Below, in pieces: positions 1-8,062 of a stretch of 64,000 nucleotides of DNA (positions are counted from its first letter, which is position 1; each line of letters starts with the position of its first letter). Location: NCBI GenBank assembly GCA_963756425.1, contig CAVWNW010000008.1:124001-188000 (forward strand). The letters are read 5' to 3'. The translations under genes were made by a program, and so were the position numbers. This DNA is from DASQUK01 sp963756425. GTDB taxonomy: Bacteria > Actinomycetota > Acidimicrobiia > Acidimicrobiales > VFJN01. The notes beneath the pieces were generated by a model. The model was not told the DNA's origin and did not search any database. It worked only from the letters and a program-made list of their open reading frames with translations.

Positions 1-1550
1 AGAACGCCAAGGTCATCGAGTTCGCGGCCAACGACGGCCCCAAGCTCCCGGCTGCCGACCTCAAGCGGCTCATGGCCCTGTCGACGAGCGTCGCCAATGT
101 CTTCGGCGGCCCGCAGGACGTGGAATGGGCCATCGGCACCGACAAGCAACTCTGGCTGCTCCAGTCCCGCCCGGTCACCAGCGAGATCCGCGGTGCGCCG
201 CGGGGGCCCATCTACGGCCCGGGTCCGGTGGCGGAGACCTTCCCGGCCCCCCTGACCGAGCTGGAACGCGACCTCTGGGTGCCCCCGCTTCGGGAGGCCG
301 TGGCCGAGGCCGTGATCCTGGCGGGCGTCGCCACCCCCGCCGACGTCAAGGCCAGCCAGGTCGTGGTCTGCGTCGACGGGCACGTGGCCATCGACCTTCG
401 GCTGGCGGGTGAGATCAGGTCGAGGCGGACGATCGTGCACCGTCTGAACCCGGTCCCCGCCGCCCGTGAGCTGCGGGGCTCATGGCGCGTCGGCCGCCTA
501 CGGGCGGCGCTACCCCGTCTCGCCGAGCACCTCCTCGACCGGACCGACGCGGATCTGGAGGCCGTCCCGCCGCTCACGGACCTGACGAGCCGACAGCTCA
601 TCGCCATGCTGCATCGCAGCCGCGCCATCCTCCGGGCCCTCCATGCACACGAGATCCTCATGGGCATGCTCACCGACACTGGCGGCAATCGCATGACCGG
701 CGCGTCGGTGGCGCTGCGGGTGCTGGCCGAGGCCCGACAGGACGGCTTGAGCGACAAGGAGATCATCGCCCGGAGCCCGTCGGTGCTGGCACTCACCGGC
801 CCCCGGGTTGCGCCGGAGGCGGAGCTGCCCGAGGAGGCGACGGCGGTCTACGTGGCGCCCGGCTGCAAGGTGTGCAGCGACAACGGCATCCTGCGCGAGG
901 CGCTGCGGCTGCGCGTGCGCTGGGTGCAGGAGGTGTCCGGCCGTGCCGCCTGGGAGCTGGGCGAACGACTGGCGGCCTCCGGTGACCTGACCGAGCCGGA
1001 GCTGATCCGCCACATGACCCTCGAGCACGTCGAGGCGGTGGCCACCAAGCGGGCGGTCGTGGTGCCTGCGCTGGTGACGAGCCACGACCACGACTTCGGT
1101 GCGCCCCTGCCCGCGTGGTTCCAGCTGTCGGATCTGGGTCGGCCGATACGTGCGCAGTGCGCCGCCGAGGTGGGCGGCGGCACCGGCGCCGGCGGCGGAT
1201 CCGGCAGTGGGCCCGTCACCTACGACAACGACGATCCCCCCACCGGCTCGGTGCTCGTGACCACCACCCTGTCGCCAGGGCTCGGGCCGCTGCTGTCCCG
1301 GCTCAAGGGCATCGTGGCCGAGACGGGATCGGTCCTGTCGCACCTCGCGATCCTGGCCCGGGAGGCCGGGGTGCCCACGGTGGTCGGCTATGCCGGCGCC
1401 ACCCAGGACCTACCCGAGGGTGCCATCGTGCTCGTCGACGGTGACAGCGGACGGGTGACCATCCAGGATCCGGCGGGGGCCGACGGTGCGCCGGAGTCCG
1501 CACCGAGCGACGGCGACGGCGAATCCGAGGCGAAGGACAGCACGTCGTGA
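1..1550 (+). CDS. PEP synthase / rifampin-phosphotransferase-like protein, 5' truncated by window edge
   Basis: The reading frame is open from the first bases of the window, so the start lies upstream. The first visible residues end a PEP/pyruvate-binding ATP-grasp domain (motif VEWAIGTDKQLWLLQSRPVT, about residues 40-60). Next come about 330 residues of helical linker without a motif I recognise. The C-terminus is a phosphohistidine swivelling domain with the catalytic His in ETGSVLSHLAILAREAG. The PEP-binding TIM barrel of true PEP synthase is absent. The order ATP-grasp, middle domain, His domain is that of rifampin phosphotransferase and related dikinases, although the middle domain is shorter than in RPH. 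A glycine-rich linker (about 1170-1215) precedes the His domain. The stop overlaps the next gene by 4 bp, suggesting co-translation. The substrate is unknown. Confidence 0.8.
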   Translation, partial: NAKVIEFAANDGPKLPAADLKRLMALSTSVANVFGGPQDVEWAIGTDKQLWLLQSRPVTSEIRGAPRGPIYGPGPVAETFPAPLTELERDLWVPPLREAVAEAVILAGVATPADVKASQVVVCVDGHVAIDLRLAGEIRSRRTIVHRLNPVPAARELRGSWRVGRLRAALPRLAEHLLDRTDADLEAVPPLTDLTSRQLIAMLHRSRAILRALHAHEILMGMLTDTGGNRMTGASVALRVLAEARQDGLSDKEIIARSPSVLALTGPRVAPEAELPEEATAVYVAPGCKVCSDNGILREALRLRVRWVQEVSGRAAWELGERLAASGDLTEPELIRHMTLEHVEAVATKRAVVVPALVTSHDHDFGAPLPAWFQLSDLGRPIRAQCAAEVGGGTGAGGGSGSGPVTYDNDDPPTGSVLVTTTLSPGLGPLLSRLKGIVAETGSVLSHLAILAREAGVPTVVGYAGATQDLPEGAIVLVDGDSGRVTIQDPAGADGAPESAPSDGDGESEAKDSTS

Positions 1551-2077
1551 GGATCATCGGCTGGCTGGCCGGGGTCGCGACGCTGCTCAGTGGCGTCCTG
1601 TACATGGTCGTCTCGCTCAACCGCTGGGAGTGGAACCGGGCACTGTTCTTCGGGTTGATCGTGCTCATCGCGGAGGTCGGCCTCGCGACGGGCCTCGTCC
1701 TGCGGCGCCTCGCCCGCCTCGAGTACCGGGCCACCCGGATCGACCCGGCCGTGGCCCAGATCCTGCACGAGGCCCGGCAGCCGTCACCCGACCGCTTCGC
1801 CTGGCTGCGCGAGCAGTCCCGCGACCTGAACGTGTTCATAACCTTCGTGGTCGCCGGCGGCGTCCTGCTCTCGGGCATTGCCTGGATCGTCGACAAGGTC
1901 GCCGCGAAGTCCACGTCGCCCGCGGGCGAGGAGCGTCTCGGCCGCCAGCTCGATCCGATCAGCTACCCGTCCGGCGGGCTGCTGCTCGACGACATCACGG
2001 TGTTGGCCCAGGAGGTCCCGGGCGCCAACGACGACCAGATCCGCCAGCTGCTGCGGCGCGGCGGCCGACCTTCGTGA
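1547..2077 (+). CDS. Membrane protein of unknown function, 176 aa
   Basis: The GTG start overlaps the stop of the dikinase-like gene (GTGA), so the two are probably translationally coupled. Three hydrophobic stretches look like membrane segments: about residues 4-24, 31-55 and 91-115. The region between segments two and three is basic and polar. No family is recognised. Position in an operon with the upstream phosphotransferase-like gene and the small membrane protein downstream suggests a shared membrane-associated role, but nothing in the sequence gives a function. Confidence 0.7.
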   Translation: MRIIGWLAGVATLLSGVLYMVVSLNRWEWNRALFFGLIVLIAEVGLATGLVLRRLARLEYRATRIDPAVAQILHEARQPSPDRFAWLREQSRDLNVFITFVVAGGVLLSGIAWIVDKVAAKSTSPAGEERLGRQLDPISYPSGGLLLDDITVLAQEVPGANDDQIRQLLRRGGRPS

Positions 2078-2081
2078 CGCC

Positions 2082-2471
2082 ATGAGGAAGCTCACGCCGC
2101 TGCGGCTCCTGCTCGGGGCCGTCGGTGTGGCGATCGGCGTCGTCGGGATCCTGGCCCTACGGGAGGCCACGCTCTCCACCCACGAATCGGTCGCGGCCGC
2201 GCAGACCGAGCTCGTCATGTCGGCCGACACCAAGGGCGGCGAGCGGAACCAGACCCTGCCCGAGATGGTCGAGGCGCAACTGCAGGCGTGCAGGCTCGAG
2301 GTCGCGTCCGACGTGGACGGTCCGATCGAGTCCCTGGGCGAGGGACACTTCCGCGCCGTGCTCGTCCCCGCGCTGGACGAGACGAACCGCCGGCAGTTCC
2401 GGGGCTGCATGGAGGACTGGGTGATCGACCACGTCCGGATCAACGTGACCGAGATGGCCAACATCGGCTGA
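2082..2471 (+). CDS. Small membrane-anchored protein of unknown function, 129 aa
   Basis: The ATG at 2082 is 5 bp after the stop of the previous gene, so it is probably in the same operon. The reading frame is open further upstream (to 1878), but that part lies inside the preceding gene and looks like shadow sequence. One N-terminal membrane segment (about residues 8-27) is followed by about 100 soluble, mostly acidic residues, so a single-pass anchor with an extracytoplasmic domain is likely. It has two cysteines (in QACRLEV and FRGCMED) that could pair outside the cell. No family is recognised. Confidence 0.65.
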   Translation: MRKLTPLRLLLGAVGVAIGVVGILALREATLSTHESVAAAQTELVMSADTKGGERNQTLPEMVEAQLQACRLEVASDVDGPIESLGEGHFRAVLVPALDETNRRQFRGCMEDWVIDHVRINVTEMANIG

Positions 2472-2493
2472 CCGCGACCAAGCGCATTGGCGT

Positions 2494-3681
2494 CTAGGTC
2501 TGCGCCTTCTTCGCCAGGGGCACCTTGTAGAGGCGAGCCCAGTTCTCGCCCACGATGCGGACCTTGGCGTCGTGCGGCAGCGCCAGGCGCTCCAGCTCCT
2601 CGACGGCGTGGGGGTACTGGGAGTCGCCGTGCGGGTAGTCGGTAGAGAAGACCAGGTTGTCGGCGCCGAACCAGTCGACGTAGTGGATCGCCGTCGCCTC
2701 GTCGGCCTCCAACGAGAGGTAGCAGTTGCGCCGGAAGTACTCGGAGGGCTTCAGGCTGAGGTCGGTCGCCTCGTACCAGCCCGTCCACTCGTTGTGCTCG
2801 TCCAGCCGGTGCAACAGCCAGGGGGCCCACGAGCAGTTGCCCTCGAGGAGCGCCACCCGCAGGTTGGGAAACCGCTCGAGCACGCCCCCGGCACACATGC
2901 ACACGGTGACGAACTGCATCGCGAGCGGCTGGTTGAAGGTGTGCCACATCATCAGCCGGTCCAGCACTTCCAGCGAGAAGTCGGGACGGAGGTAGGTCTG
3001 GCCGCCGCCATGAAACGCCGCCGGGACGTCGAGCCGCTCGATCTCGGCCCACAGCGGGTCGTAGGCCGGGTGGTGCCAGGGGCGGCGATTGACGCAGCCC
3101 GGCGCCAGGAAGATGGCTCTGAACCCCAGCTCCTCCACGCATCGGCGGGCCTCGGCCACGGCCCCGTCGACGTCATGGGGGGCGACCATGGCGGCGCCGT
3201 ACATGCGGTCGGGGGCGTGGCCACAGAAATCGGCCAGCCAGTCGTTGTAGGCACGCGCGATCGCGCTGGCGTATTCCGGCTCGAGCCCATCGGGCCCGAC
3301 CATGTCGACCGAGTCGAGTCCGAGCACGAACAGGCCCCGCGACGGGAACAGGACCGCCAGGTCCAGCCCCTCGGCGTCCATGGCCTCGATCTGCGAGGCC
3401 GGATCCCAGCCCCGTGCCTCGGCGCCGGCGTAGACGCTGTCGTGCTCCGGCCGCCATCCGGACCTGCGCCCCTCCTGGCGCACCGGCCGCACCCGGCCCA
3501 AGCGGAGCACCGCGTGGTTCTTGACCCGCACCCGCATGTCGCGCGGGATCTCCGTCAGCCCGATGGGCGCGGCGTGGGCGTAGGCCGGATCGATGTACCG
3601 CTGCCACAGGTCCGGCGGCTCCATCACGTGCAGGTCGCTGTCGGCGATGACGTTGTCCTGCAGCGATCCAGGCTCAGGCAT
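2494..3681 (-). CDS. Amidohydrolase-2 family metal-dependent hydrolase, 395 aa
   Basis: TIM-barrel amidohydrolase of the family that includes aminocarboxymuconate-semialdehyde decarboxylase and related C-C hydrolases/decarboxylases. Near the N-terminus, DSDLHVMEPPDLW gives the D-x-H-type metal motif. A mid-protein His (FHGGGQTY) and the late FSTDYPHGDSQYP Asp motif are family hallmarks, followed by the C-terminal GENWARLY helix. The length fits the actinobacterial versions that sit in lipid and aromatic degradation clusters. The start overlaps the stop of a 30-codon reading frame (ATGCCTGA), and the thiolase/DUF35 pair lies just upstream on the same strand, so a role in CoA-linked degradation is inferred. 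The exact substrate is unknown. Confidence 0.85.
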   Translation of the reverse strand: MPEPGSLQDNVIADSDLHVMEPPDLWQRYIDPAYAHAAPIGLTEIPRDMRVRVKNHAVLRLGRVRPVRQEGRRSGWRPEHDSVYAGAEARGWDPASQIEAMDAEGLDLAVLFPSRGLFVLGLDSVDMVGPDGLEPEYASAIARAYNDWLADFCGHAPDRMYGAAMVAPHDVDGAVAEARRCVEELGFRAIFLAPGCVNRRPWHHPAYDPLWAEIERLDVPAAFHGGGQTYLRPDFSLEVLDRLMMWHTFNQPLAMQFVTVCMCAGGVLERFPNLRVALLEGNCSWAPWLLHRLDEHNEWTGWYEATDLSLKPSEYFRRNCYLSLEADEATAIHYVDWFGADNLVFSTDYPHGDSQYPHAVEELERLALPHDAKVRIVGENWARLYKVPLAKKAQT

Positions 3682-3766
3682 CCCCGTCGCTCCCCTCGCC
3701 CGCCCGCATCTGCGGCCCCAGGTGTTCCTGGATCTCCCGGCCCGTCTCGAGCAGCTCGTCCCCCAT
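3674..3766 (-). CDS. Possible 30-aa coupled small protein
   Basis: A short acidic reading frame starts at an ATG (3766) preceded at normal spacing by a purine-rich GAGGGGAG. It ends in a TGA that overlaps the ATG of the amidohydrolase by 8 bp. The product begins MGDELLETGREIQEHLG and is predicted helical. The good ribosome site and stop/start overlap argue that it is translated, as a small protein or as a coupling leader for the amidohydrolase. It is too short for a family assignment. Confidence 0.4.
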   Translation of the reverse strand: MGDELLETGREIQEHLGPQMRAGEGSDGDA

Positions 3767-3812
3767 GTGGTCTCCCCTCCTCGCTCGGCCCGGCGGTCGG
3801 GCCCGGCCGGCG

Positions 3813-4970
3813 TCAGTCCGTCTGGAACAGGCTCACCGTGCAGACGCTGCCGCCGCCGACCAGGTGCGCCAGCGCCGTCCTCGCGTCCGCGACTTGGCGG
3901 TCCCTGGCGTCGCCGCGTAGCTGCTGGACGATCTCGTGGACCATGGCCAGGCCCGTCGGCCCACCGGGATGGCCGCGGGCGATCAGGCCCCCGTCGGTGT
4001 TGAACGGGATCGAGCCGCCGAGTGCGGTGGCGCCCTCGTCCACCAGCCGCTCACCCTCGCCCTCGGGGCAGAACCCGAGCAGCTCGTAGTACTCCAGCTC
4101 CTCGTTGGCGAAGGCGTCGTGGCAGAGCGCCAGGTCGACGTCGCCCGGACCGATCCCGGCATCGTCGTACGCGGCACGAGCGGTGTCACGGGTCATGGTG
4201 GCAGGGCCGACCACCGGGCCGAGGAACGTGTGCCCGGGCGCGTAGGTCTCGGTCCGCAGCGCCGACGCCACGGGCCGCACCAGCCGGCGCCCGTCCCCAC
4301 GGGCTCGCACGCGATCGACCGACGCGACGACCGCGCACGCGGCGCCGTCGTCGGCCGGACAGGCCATCATCGCCGTCAGCGGTTCGGCCACGATCTGCGA
4401 GCCCAGCACCTCGTCGGCGGTCACGCGATGGTCGGGTCGGCGATCGCTCCAGGGGCACAGCGCGCCGTGGTTCCAGTTCTTGGCGGCGATGGCGGCGAAG
4501 TGCTCGGGCCTCGTGCCGTGATCGTGCATCCGCCGCTGAGCCCACAGCGCGAAGTAGGCGGCGGGGAGGATCGTCGAGTCGATCTGGTCCCGCCCGGCGC
4601 CCCGGCCGGATCCGCTGCCCCGCGCCATGTCCGTCATCTTGTCGAACGCCAGGGCCAGCGCCACCTCGGCGCGCCCCGACGCCACCGCCCACGCTGCCTC
4701 CCGGAACGCAACCAGGCCCGTGGCCGAGGCGTTCTCGACGTGCGTTACGGGCAGCCCGGTGAGGCCCAGCTCCTTGACCGCCTTGATGCCCAGCAACGAC
4801 GCCGGCTGGATGTAGCCCACGAACGCCTCGTCGACGTCGGCCAGTGTCATGCCGGCGTCGTGCAGGGCGGCGAGCGCCGCATCCCGGGCGAGGGCGGGTC
4901 CGCTGCGGTCGGGGTACTTGCCGAAGCGGACCATCCCGACGCCCGCGACCGCCACACCGTCGATCCTCAC
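3813..4970 (-). CDS. Thiolase-like (lipid-transfer-protein type) enzyme lacking the nucleophilic Cys
   Basis: Full-length thiolase-fold protein (385 aa) of the SCP-x/lipid-transfer subgroup. The N-terminus (GVAVAGVGMVRFGKYP) is typical. Where active thiolases have N-x-C-x-[ST]-G, this protein reads ENASATG, so the acyl-accepting Cys is Ser (about residue 81). The late GHPGGPTG loop is intact, and HDAFANEELEYYELLGFC occupies the other active-site segment. Known Cys-less relatives include Ltp2-type aldolases, which work with a DUF35 partner in steroid side-chain cleavage. A DUF35 gene lies immediately upstream with a 4-bp overlap. A retro-aldolase or other non-thiolase role is therefore plausible, but not shown. 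Confidence 0.85.
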   Translation of the reverse strand: MRIDGVAVAGVGMVRFGKYPDRSGPALARDAALAALHDAGMTLADVDEAFVGYIQPASLLGIKAVKELGLTGLPVTHVENASATGLVAFREAAWAVASGRAEVALALAFDKMTDMARGSGSGRGAGRDQIDSTILPAAYFALWAQRRMHDHGTRPEHFAAIAAKNWNHGALCPWSDRRPDHRVTADEVLGSQIVAEPLTAMMACPADDGAACAVVASVDRVRARGDGRRLVRPVASALRTETYAPGHTFLGPVVGPATMTRDTARAAYDDAGIGPGDVDLALCHDAFANEELEYYELLGFCPEGEGERLVDEGATALGGSIPFNTDGGLIARGHPGGPTGLAMVHEIVQQLRGDARDRQVADARTALAHLVGGGSVCTVSLFQTD

Positions 4971-5425
4971 GCCCCATCCATCCCCGCCGCGTCACCGGCG
5001 GACCCGACCGGGCGGAAGCGAAAGATCACGACCTCGTTGCCGTCCGCGTCCTCGCCCAGGGTCTCGAGATCGAGCTCGACCTCCATCCCGATGTGGAAGT
5101 CGTCGCTCTCGCCCAGGAGGATCCCCTGGACCCGCGGGCCCTCGGGCAGGTCGACCTGCGCCACGCCGTACGACCCGACCTTCCGGTCCCTCTTGGCGAA
5201 GAGCGGCACGTGGACATAGGTCCACGTGTAGATCTGGCCACGCGGGCCGAGCAGGACGTCGACGCATCCCTCGTCAAGGCACCGGGCACACACGACGCGC
5301 CGCGGAAAGAAGTGCTCGCCGCACGCCGGACACCGGCTTCCGAGCAGGCGCGGTGCCTCGCCGGGCTCTTCCGGGATGGTGAAGTAGCCGTCCTCGATCG
5401 GCCGGCGGGTCGGTCGGCTGGCCAC
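4967..5425 (-). CDS. DUF35 / OB-fold zinc-ribbon acyl-CoA-associated protein, 152 aa
   Basis: An N-terminal helix is followed by a rubredoxin-like zinc ribbon with Cys32/Cys35 (CPACG) and Cys46/Cys49 (CARC). An OB-fold of about 80 residues follows, as in the ChsH2 C-terminal half and other DUF35 proteins that partner thiolase-fold enzymes. The GTG start at 5425 has AGGAG about 7 bp upstream. The stop overlaps the thiolase-like start (ATGA), which is the usual arrangement for an obligate complex. It probably helps present the CoA substrate to the thiolase-fold subunit. Expression appears to come from the 80-bp divergent region shared with the dehydrogenase at 5506. Confidence 0.88.
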   Translation of the reverse strand: MASRPTRRPIEDGYFTIPEEPGEAPRLLGSRCPACGEHFFPRRVVCARCLDEGCVDVLLGPRGQIYTWTYVHVPLFAKRDRKVGSYGVAQVDLPEGPRVQGILLGESDDFHIGMEVELDLETLGEDADGNEVVIFRFRPVGSAGDAAGMDGA

Positions 5426-5505
5426 AGGCTGCTCCTAACAGTCGTGTCAAGTCGCGGGGGGATCGGGCTACGCTCCTCGCTCGGCTCGAGGTGAGGGGGG
5501 AGCCC

Positions 5506-6408
5506 ATGGAGCGTGTCGGCGTGATCGGACTGGGCAACATCGGCGGGGCGATCGCCGCCAACCTGGTCGCCGACGGCCACCACGTCACGGTGAGCGATGT
5601 GGATCCCAGCCGCGCCACGGCCGTCGCCGGCGCCGACGCGGTAACCGATGCGGCAGCGGTCGCGGCCGCGAGCGAGATCACGATCACGTCGTTGCCCACG
5701 CCCGAGGCGGTGGCGGGTGTCGCCGACCAGTGGGTCGGCACCGCGCCTGCCGGTGCGATCCTGCTCGACATCTCGACCTCCGCCCCGGCGACCAACCGCG
5801 AGCTCGCGGCCAGGCTCGGAGACAGTGGCCACCACTTCGTGGAGGCGCCGCTGACCGGCGGTGCGATCGGCGCCCAGAACCGGTCGCTCGTCTTCATGGT
5901 CGGCGGCGACAACGAGTCGGTGGCCCGCTGCATGCCGCTGCTCGACAAGCTCGGGCGTGCCACGTTTCACCTGGGACCCGTCGGCGCCGGCACCACGATG
6001 AAGCTGGCCAACAGCCTCCTGGCGTTCACCTGCATCTGGGTGTCGCTGGAGGCGTTGTCGCTTGCCGCCGCGGCCGATCTCGACCTCCGCACCGCCATCG
6101 ACGTCGTGCGCACCGGCGGCGCGTCCAACTTCTTCATGGACCGCCAGGTCGACGGGATCGACACTCGTGGCCGGCCTCCGCAGTTCTCGCTGACGCTGGC
6201 GGCGAAGGACGCCCGCCTGATCGAGGATCTCGCCTCCGACTCAGGCGTCCCGGCCCCCGTGGCCGCGGCGATCCGCCAGGTCTTCGCCGACGCCGTGGAG
6301 CGCGGCCTCGGCGAATGCGACTGGAGTGACCTGGTGCTGGCCGCCGAAGCGCGGACGGGGCTGCAGCTCACACTCGGCCCCGCGCCGGACGGCGAGGGCT
6401 CTGCATGA
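5506..6408 (+). CDS. 3-hydroxyisobutyrate dehydrogenase-family NAD(P)-dependent oxidoreductase, 300 aa
   Basis: A Rossmann N-terminus with GLGNIGGAIAANL (about residues 7-19) binds NAD(P). The substrate motif follows as FVEAPLTGGAIGAQ, and the catalytic Lys lies in GPVGAGTTMKLANS. An all-helical C-terminal dimerisation domain completes the beta-hydroxyacid dehydrogenase fold. The ATG at 5506 is preferred over the GTG at 5491 because AGGGGGGAG lies directly upstream of the ATG. The stop abuts the acyl-CoA synthetase region, so the two are probably co-transcribed. A role in hydroxyacid or branched-chain carbon metabolism is inferred; the substrate is uncertain. Confidence 0.87.
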   Translation: MERVGVIGLGNIGGAIAANLVADGHHVTVSDVDPSRATAVAGADAVTDAAAVAAASEITITSLPTPEAVAGVADQWVGTAPAGAILLDISTSAPATNRELAARLGDSGHHFVEAPLTGGAIGAQNRSLVFMVGGDNESVARCMPLLDKLGRATFHLGPVGAGTTMKLANSLLAFTCIWVSLEALSLAAAADLDLRTAIDVVRTGGASNFFMDRQVDGIDTRGRPPQFSLTLAAKDARLIEDLASDSGVPAPVAAAIRQVFADAVERGLGECDWSDLVLAAEARTGLQLTLGPAPDGEGSA

Positions 6409-6459
6409 GCGACGGTTCCGGCCTCGACCCCGCCGCGCCTGCACCCCGCAGCCCACGCC

Positions 6460-7944
6460 GTGGACGACCCGGACCGCTTGGCGCTGGTGATGTCCGCCAG
6501 CGGGGAGACCAGGACCTACCGCGAGCTCGAGGAGGCATCGACCCGGCTAGCCCTCGTGTTGCGGGATCGCGGGCTGCGGCGGGGCGACCACCTCGCGGTT
6601 CTGCTCGACAACGAGCCCGTCTTCTTCGAGGCCGTCTGGGCGGGATTGCGTTCCGGGCTCTACGTCACGCCGATCAACTGGCACCTCACCGCCGCGGAGG
6701 CGGGCTACATCGTGGCCGATTGCGGCGCCACCGCCCTGGTGACCTCGGCCCAGCTCGGGGACACGGTGCGCGAGCTCGGCGATGACCTGTCGGGCGTCAC
6801 CACTCGGGTGGCGGTGGGAGGAGCGCTCGAGGGGTTCGAGCCCTACGAGGACGTGGTCGCGGGCCGGGCGCTCGACGCCGTGCCCGACGAGTGCGAGGGC
6901 TCGTGGATGTTCTACTCATCGGGCACCACCGGCCGCCCCAAGGGAATCGTGCCGCCGGCGATCGGGGGCCGGCTGGGTGCGCCGGCGCCCTTCACGACGC
7001 TGCTGACCGGGCTCTTCGGGTTCACCGGCGAGACCGTGTACCTAAGCCCGGCACCGCTCTACCATGCCGCCCCCGCCGGCTGGACCACCATGACCCAGCG
7101 CCTGGGGGGCACGGCGGTCGTGATGGAGCGCTTCGACCCGGTCGAGTTCCTGGCGCAGATCGAGCGCCACCGCGTCACCCACACGCAGGTCGTTCCCACG
7201 CACCTGGTGCGTCTGCTGAAGCTGCCCGAGCGGGACCGGACCCGCTTCGACCTGTCAAGCCTGCAGCTGCTGGTGCACGCCGCTGCGCCCTGCCCGGTGG
7301 AGGTGAAGCGGGCCGCCCTCGAATGGCTCGGCCCGGTCATCCACGAGTTCTACTCGGGAAGCGAGGGCAGCGGGTTCTGCTACATCGGCCCCGACGACTG
7401 GCTGGCGCACCCGGGGTCGGTCGGCCGGTCGCTGATTGGCGGCGTCCACATCCTGGGCGACGACGGGGAGGAGCTGCCGGCCGGCGAGGCAGGCCAAGTG
7501 TGGTTCGAGACGCCCCATCACTTCGAGTACCACCGCGACCCGGAAAAGACGGCGTCGGTGTGGAACGACCGGGGCTGGAGCACGCTAGGCGACATCGGCT
7601 GGGTCGACGACGACGGCTACCTGTACCTCACCGACCGCGCCTCGAACATGATCATCTCGGGCGGGGTCAACATCTATCCCCGTGAGATCGAGGACCAGCT
7701 CGTGCTGCATCCCTCCGTCGCCGACGTGGCCGTGCTGGGCACGCCCGACCCTGACTGGGGTGAGCAGGTCACGGCCTTCGTGCAGCCGATGCCCGGCATC
7801 GAGCCGAGCGACGCCCTGGCCGGCGAGCTGATCGAGTTCTGCCGCGAGCGGCTGTCGCACTTCAAGTGCCCCCGCACGGTGCGCTTCGTCGACGAGCTGC
7901 CGCGCCTACCCACCGGCAAGCTCCTCAAACGCATGCTCGTGTGA
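6460..7944 (+). CDS. Acyl-CoA synthetase (AMP-forming), about 494 aa
   Basis: ANL-superfamily adenylating enzyme. The phosphate-binding loop YSSGTTGRPKG is at about residue 151. The adenylate motif YSGSEGSGF, the hinge region GDIGWVDDDGYLYLTDRASN and the catalytic C-terminal Lys in PTGKLLKR are all present. The start is uncertain. The GTG at 6460 is used here, but sequence typical of the family (HPAAHA) continues upstream to a CTG at 6439, and a TGA at 6406 closes the frame. The real start may be CTG 6439, or there may be a small indel near 6430. It follows the dehydrogenase gene and probably activates a carboxylic acid for the nearby thiolase-type enzymes. Confidence 0.88.
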   Translation: MDDPDRLALVMSASGETRTYRELEEASTRLALVLRDRGLRRGDHLAVLLDNEPVFFEAVWAGLRSGLYVTPINWHLTAAEAGYIVADCGATALVTSAQLGDTVRELGDDLSGVTTRVAVGGALEGFEPYEDVVAGRALDAVPDECEGSWMFYSSGTTGRPKGIVPPAIGGRLGAPAPFTTLLTGLFGFTGETVYLSPAPLYHAAPAGWTTMTQRLGGTAVVMERFDPVEFLAQIERHRVTHTQVVPTHLVRLLKLPERDRTRFDLSSLQLLVHAAAPCPVEVKRAALEWLGPVIHEFYSGSEGSGFCYIGPDDWLAHPGSVGRSLIGGVHILGDDGEELPAGEAGQVWFETPHHFEYHRDPEKTASVWNDRGWSTLGDIGWVDDDGYLYLTDRASNMIISGGVNIYPREIEDQLVLHPSVADVAVLGTPDPDWGEQVTAFVQPMPGIEPSDALAGELIEFCRERLSHFKCPRTVRFVDELPRLPTGKLLKRMLV

Positions 7945-8001
7945 GTGGGCGGCGCGCCCCGCCGTTCCGGCGTTCGGAAGCGACGGAAACCGGCACATCC
8001 G

Positions 8002-8052
8002 GACGCAGGTTCGCCGCGGTCATAGGTTCCGGACCAGCCCGACGCAGGTTCG
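8002..8052. repeat. Two 12-bp direct repeats in a convergent intergenic gap
   Basis: GACGCAGGTTCG occurs at 8002-8013 and again at 8041-8052, each preceded by CC[GC] and followed by a CCG-rich stretch. They lie between the convergent acyl-CoA synthetase and glutamate dehydrogenase genes. Function unknown; possibly a small duplicated terminator or spacer unit. Confidence 0.4.
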
Positions 8053-8062
8053 TCCGGGTGAC

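Noticed and set aside
2572..4089. 505-codon plus-strand frame across the amidohydrolase and thiolase genes
   Set aside because: Gln/Val/His/Arg-rich antisense shadow of two well-supported minus-strand genes; common in very GC-rich DNA.
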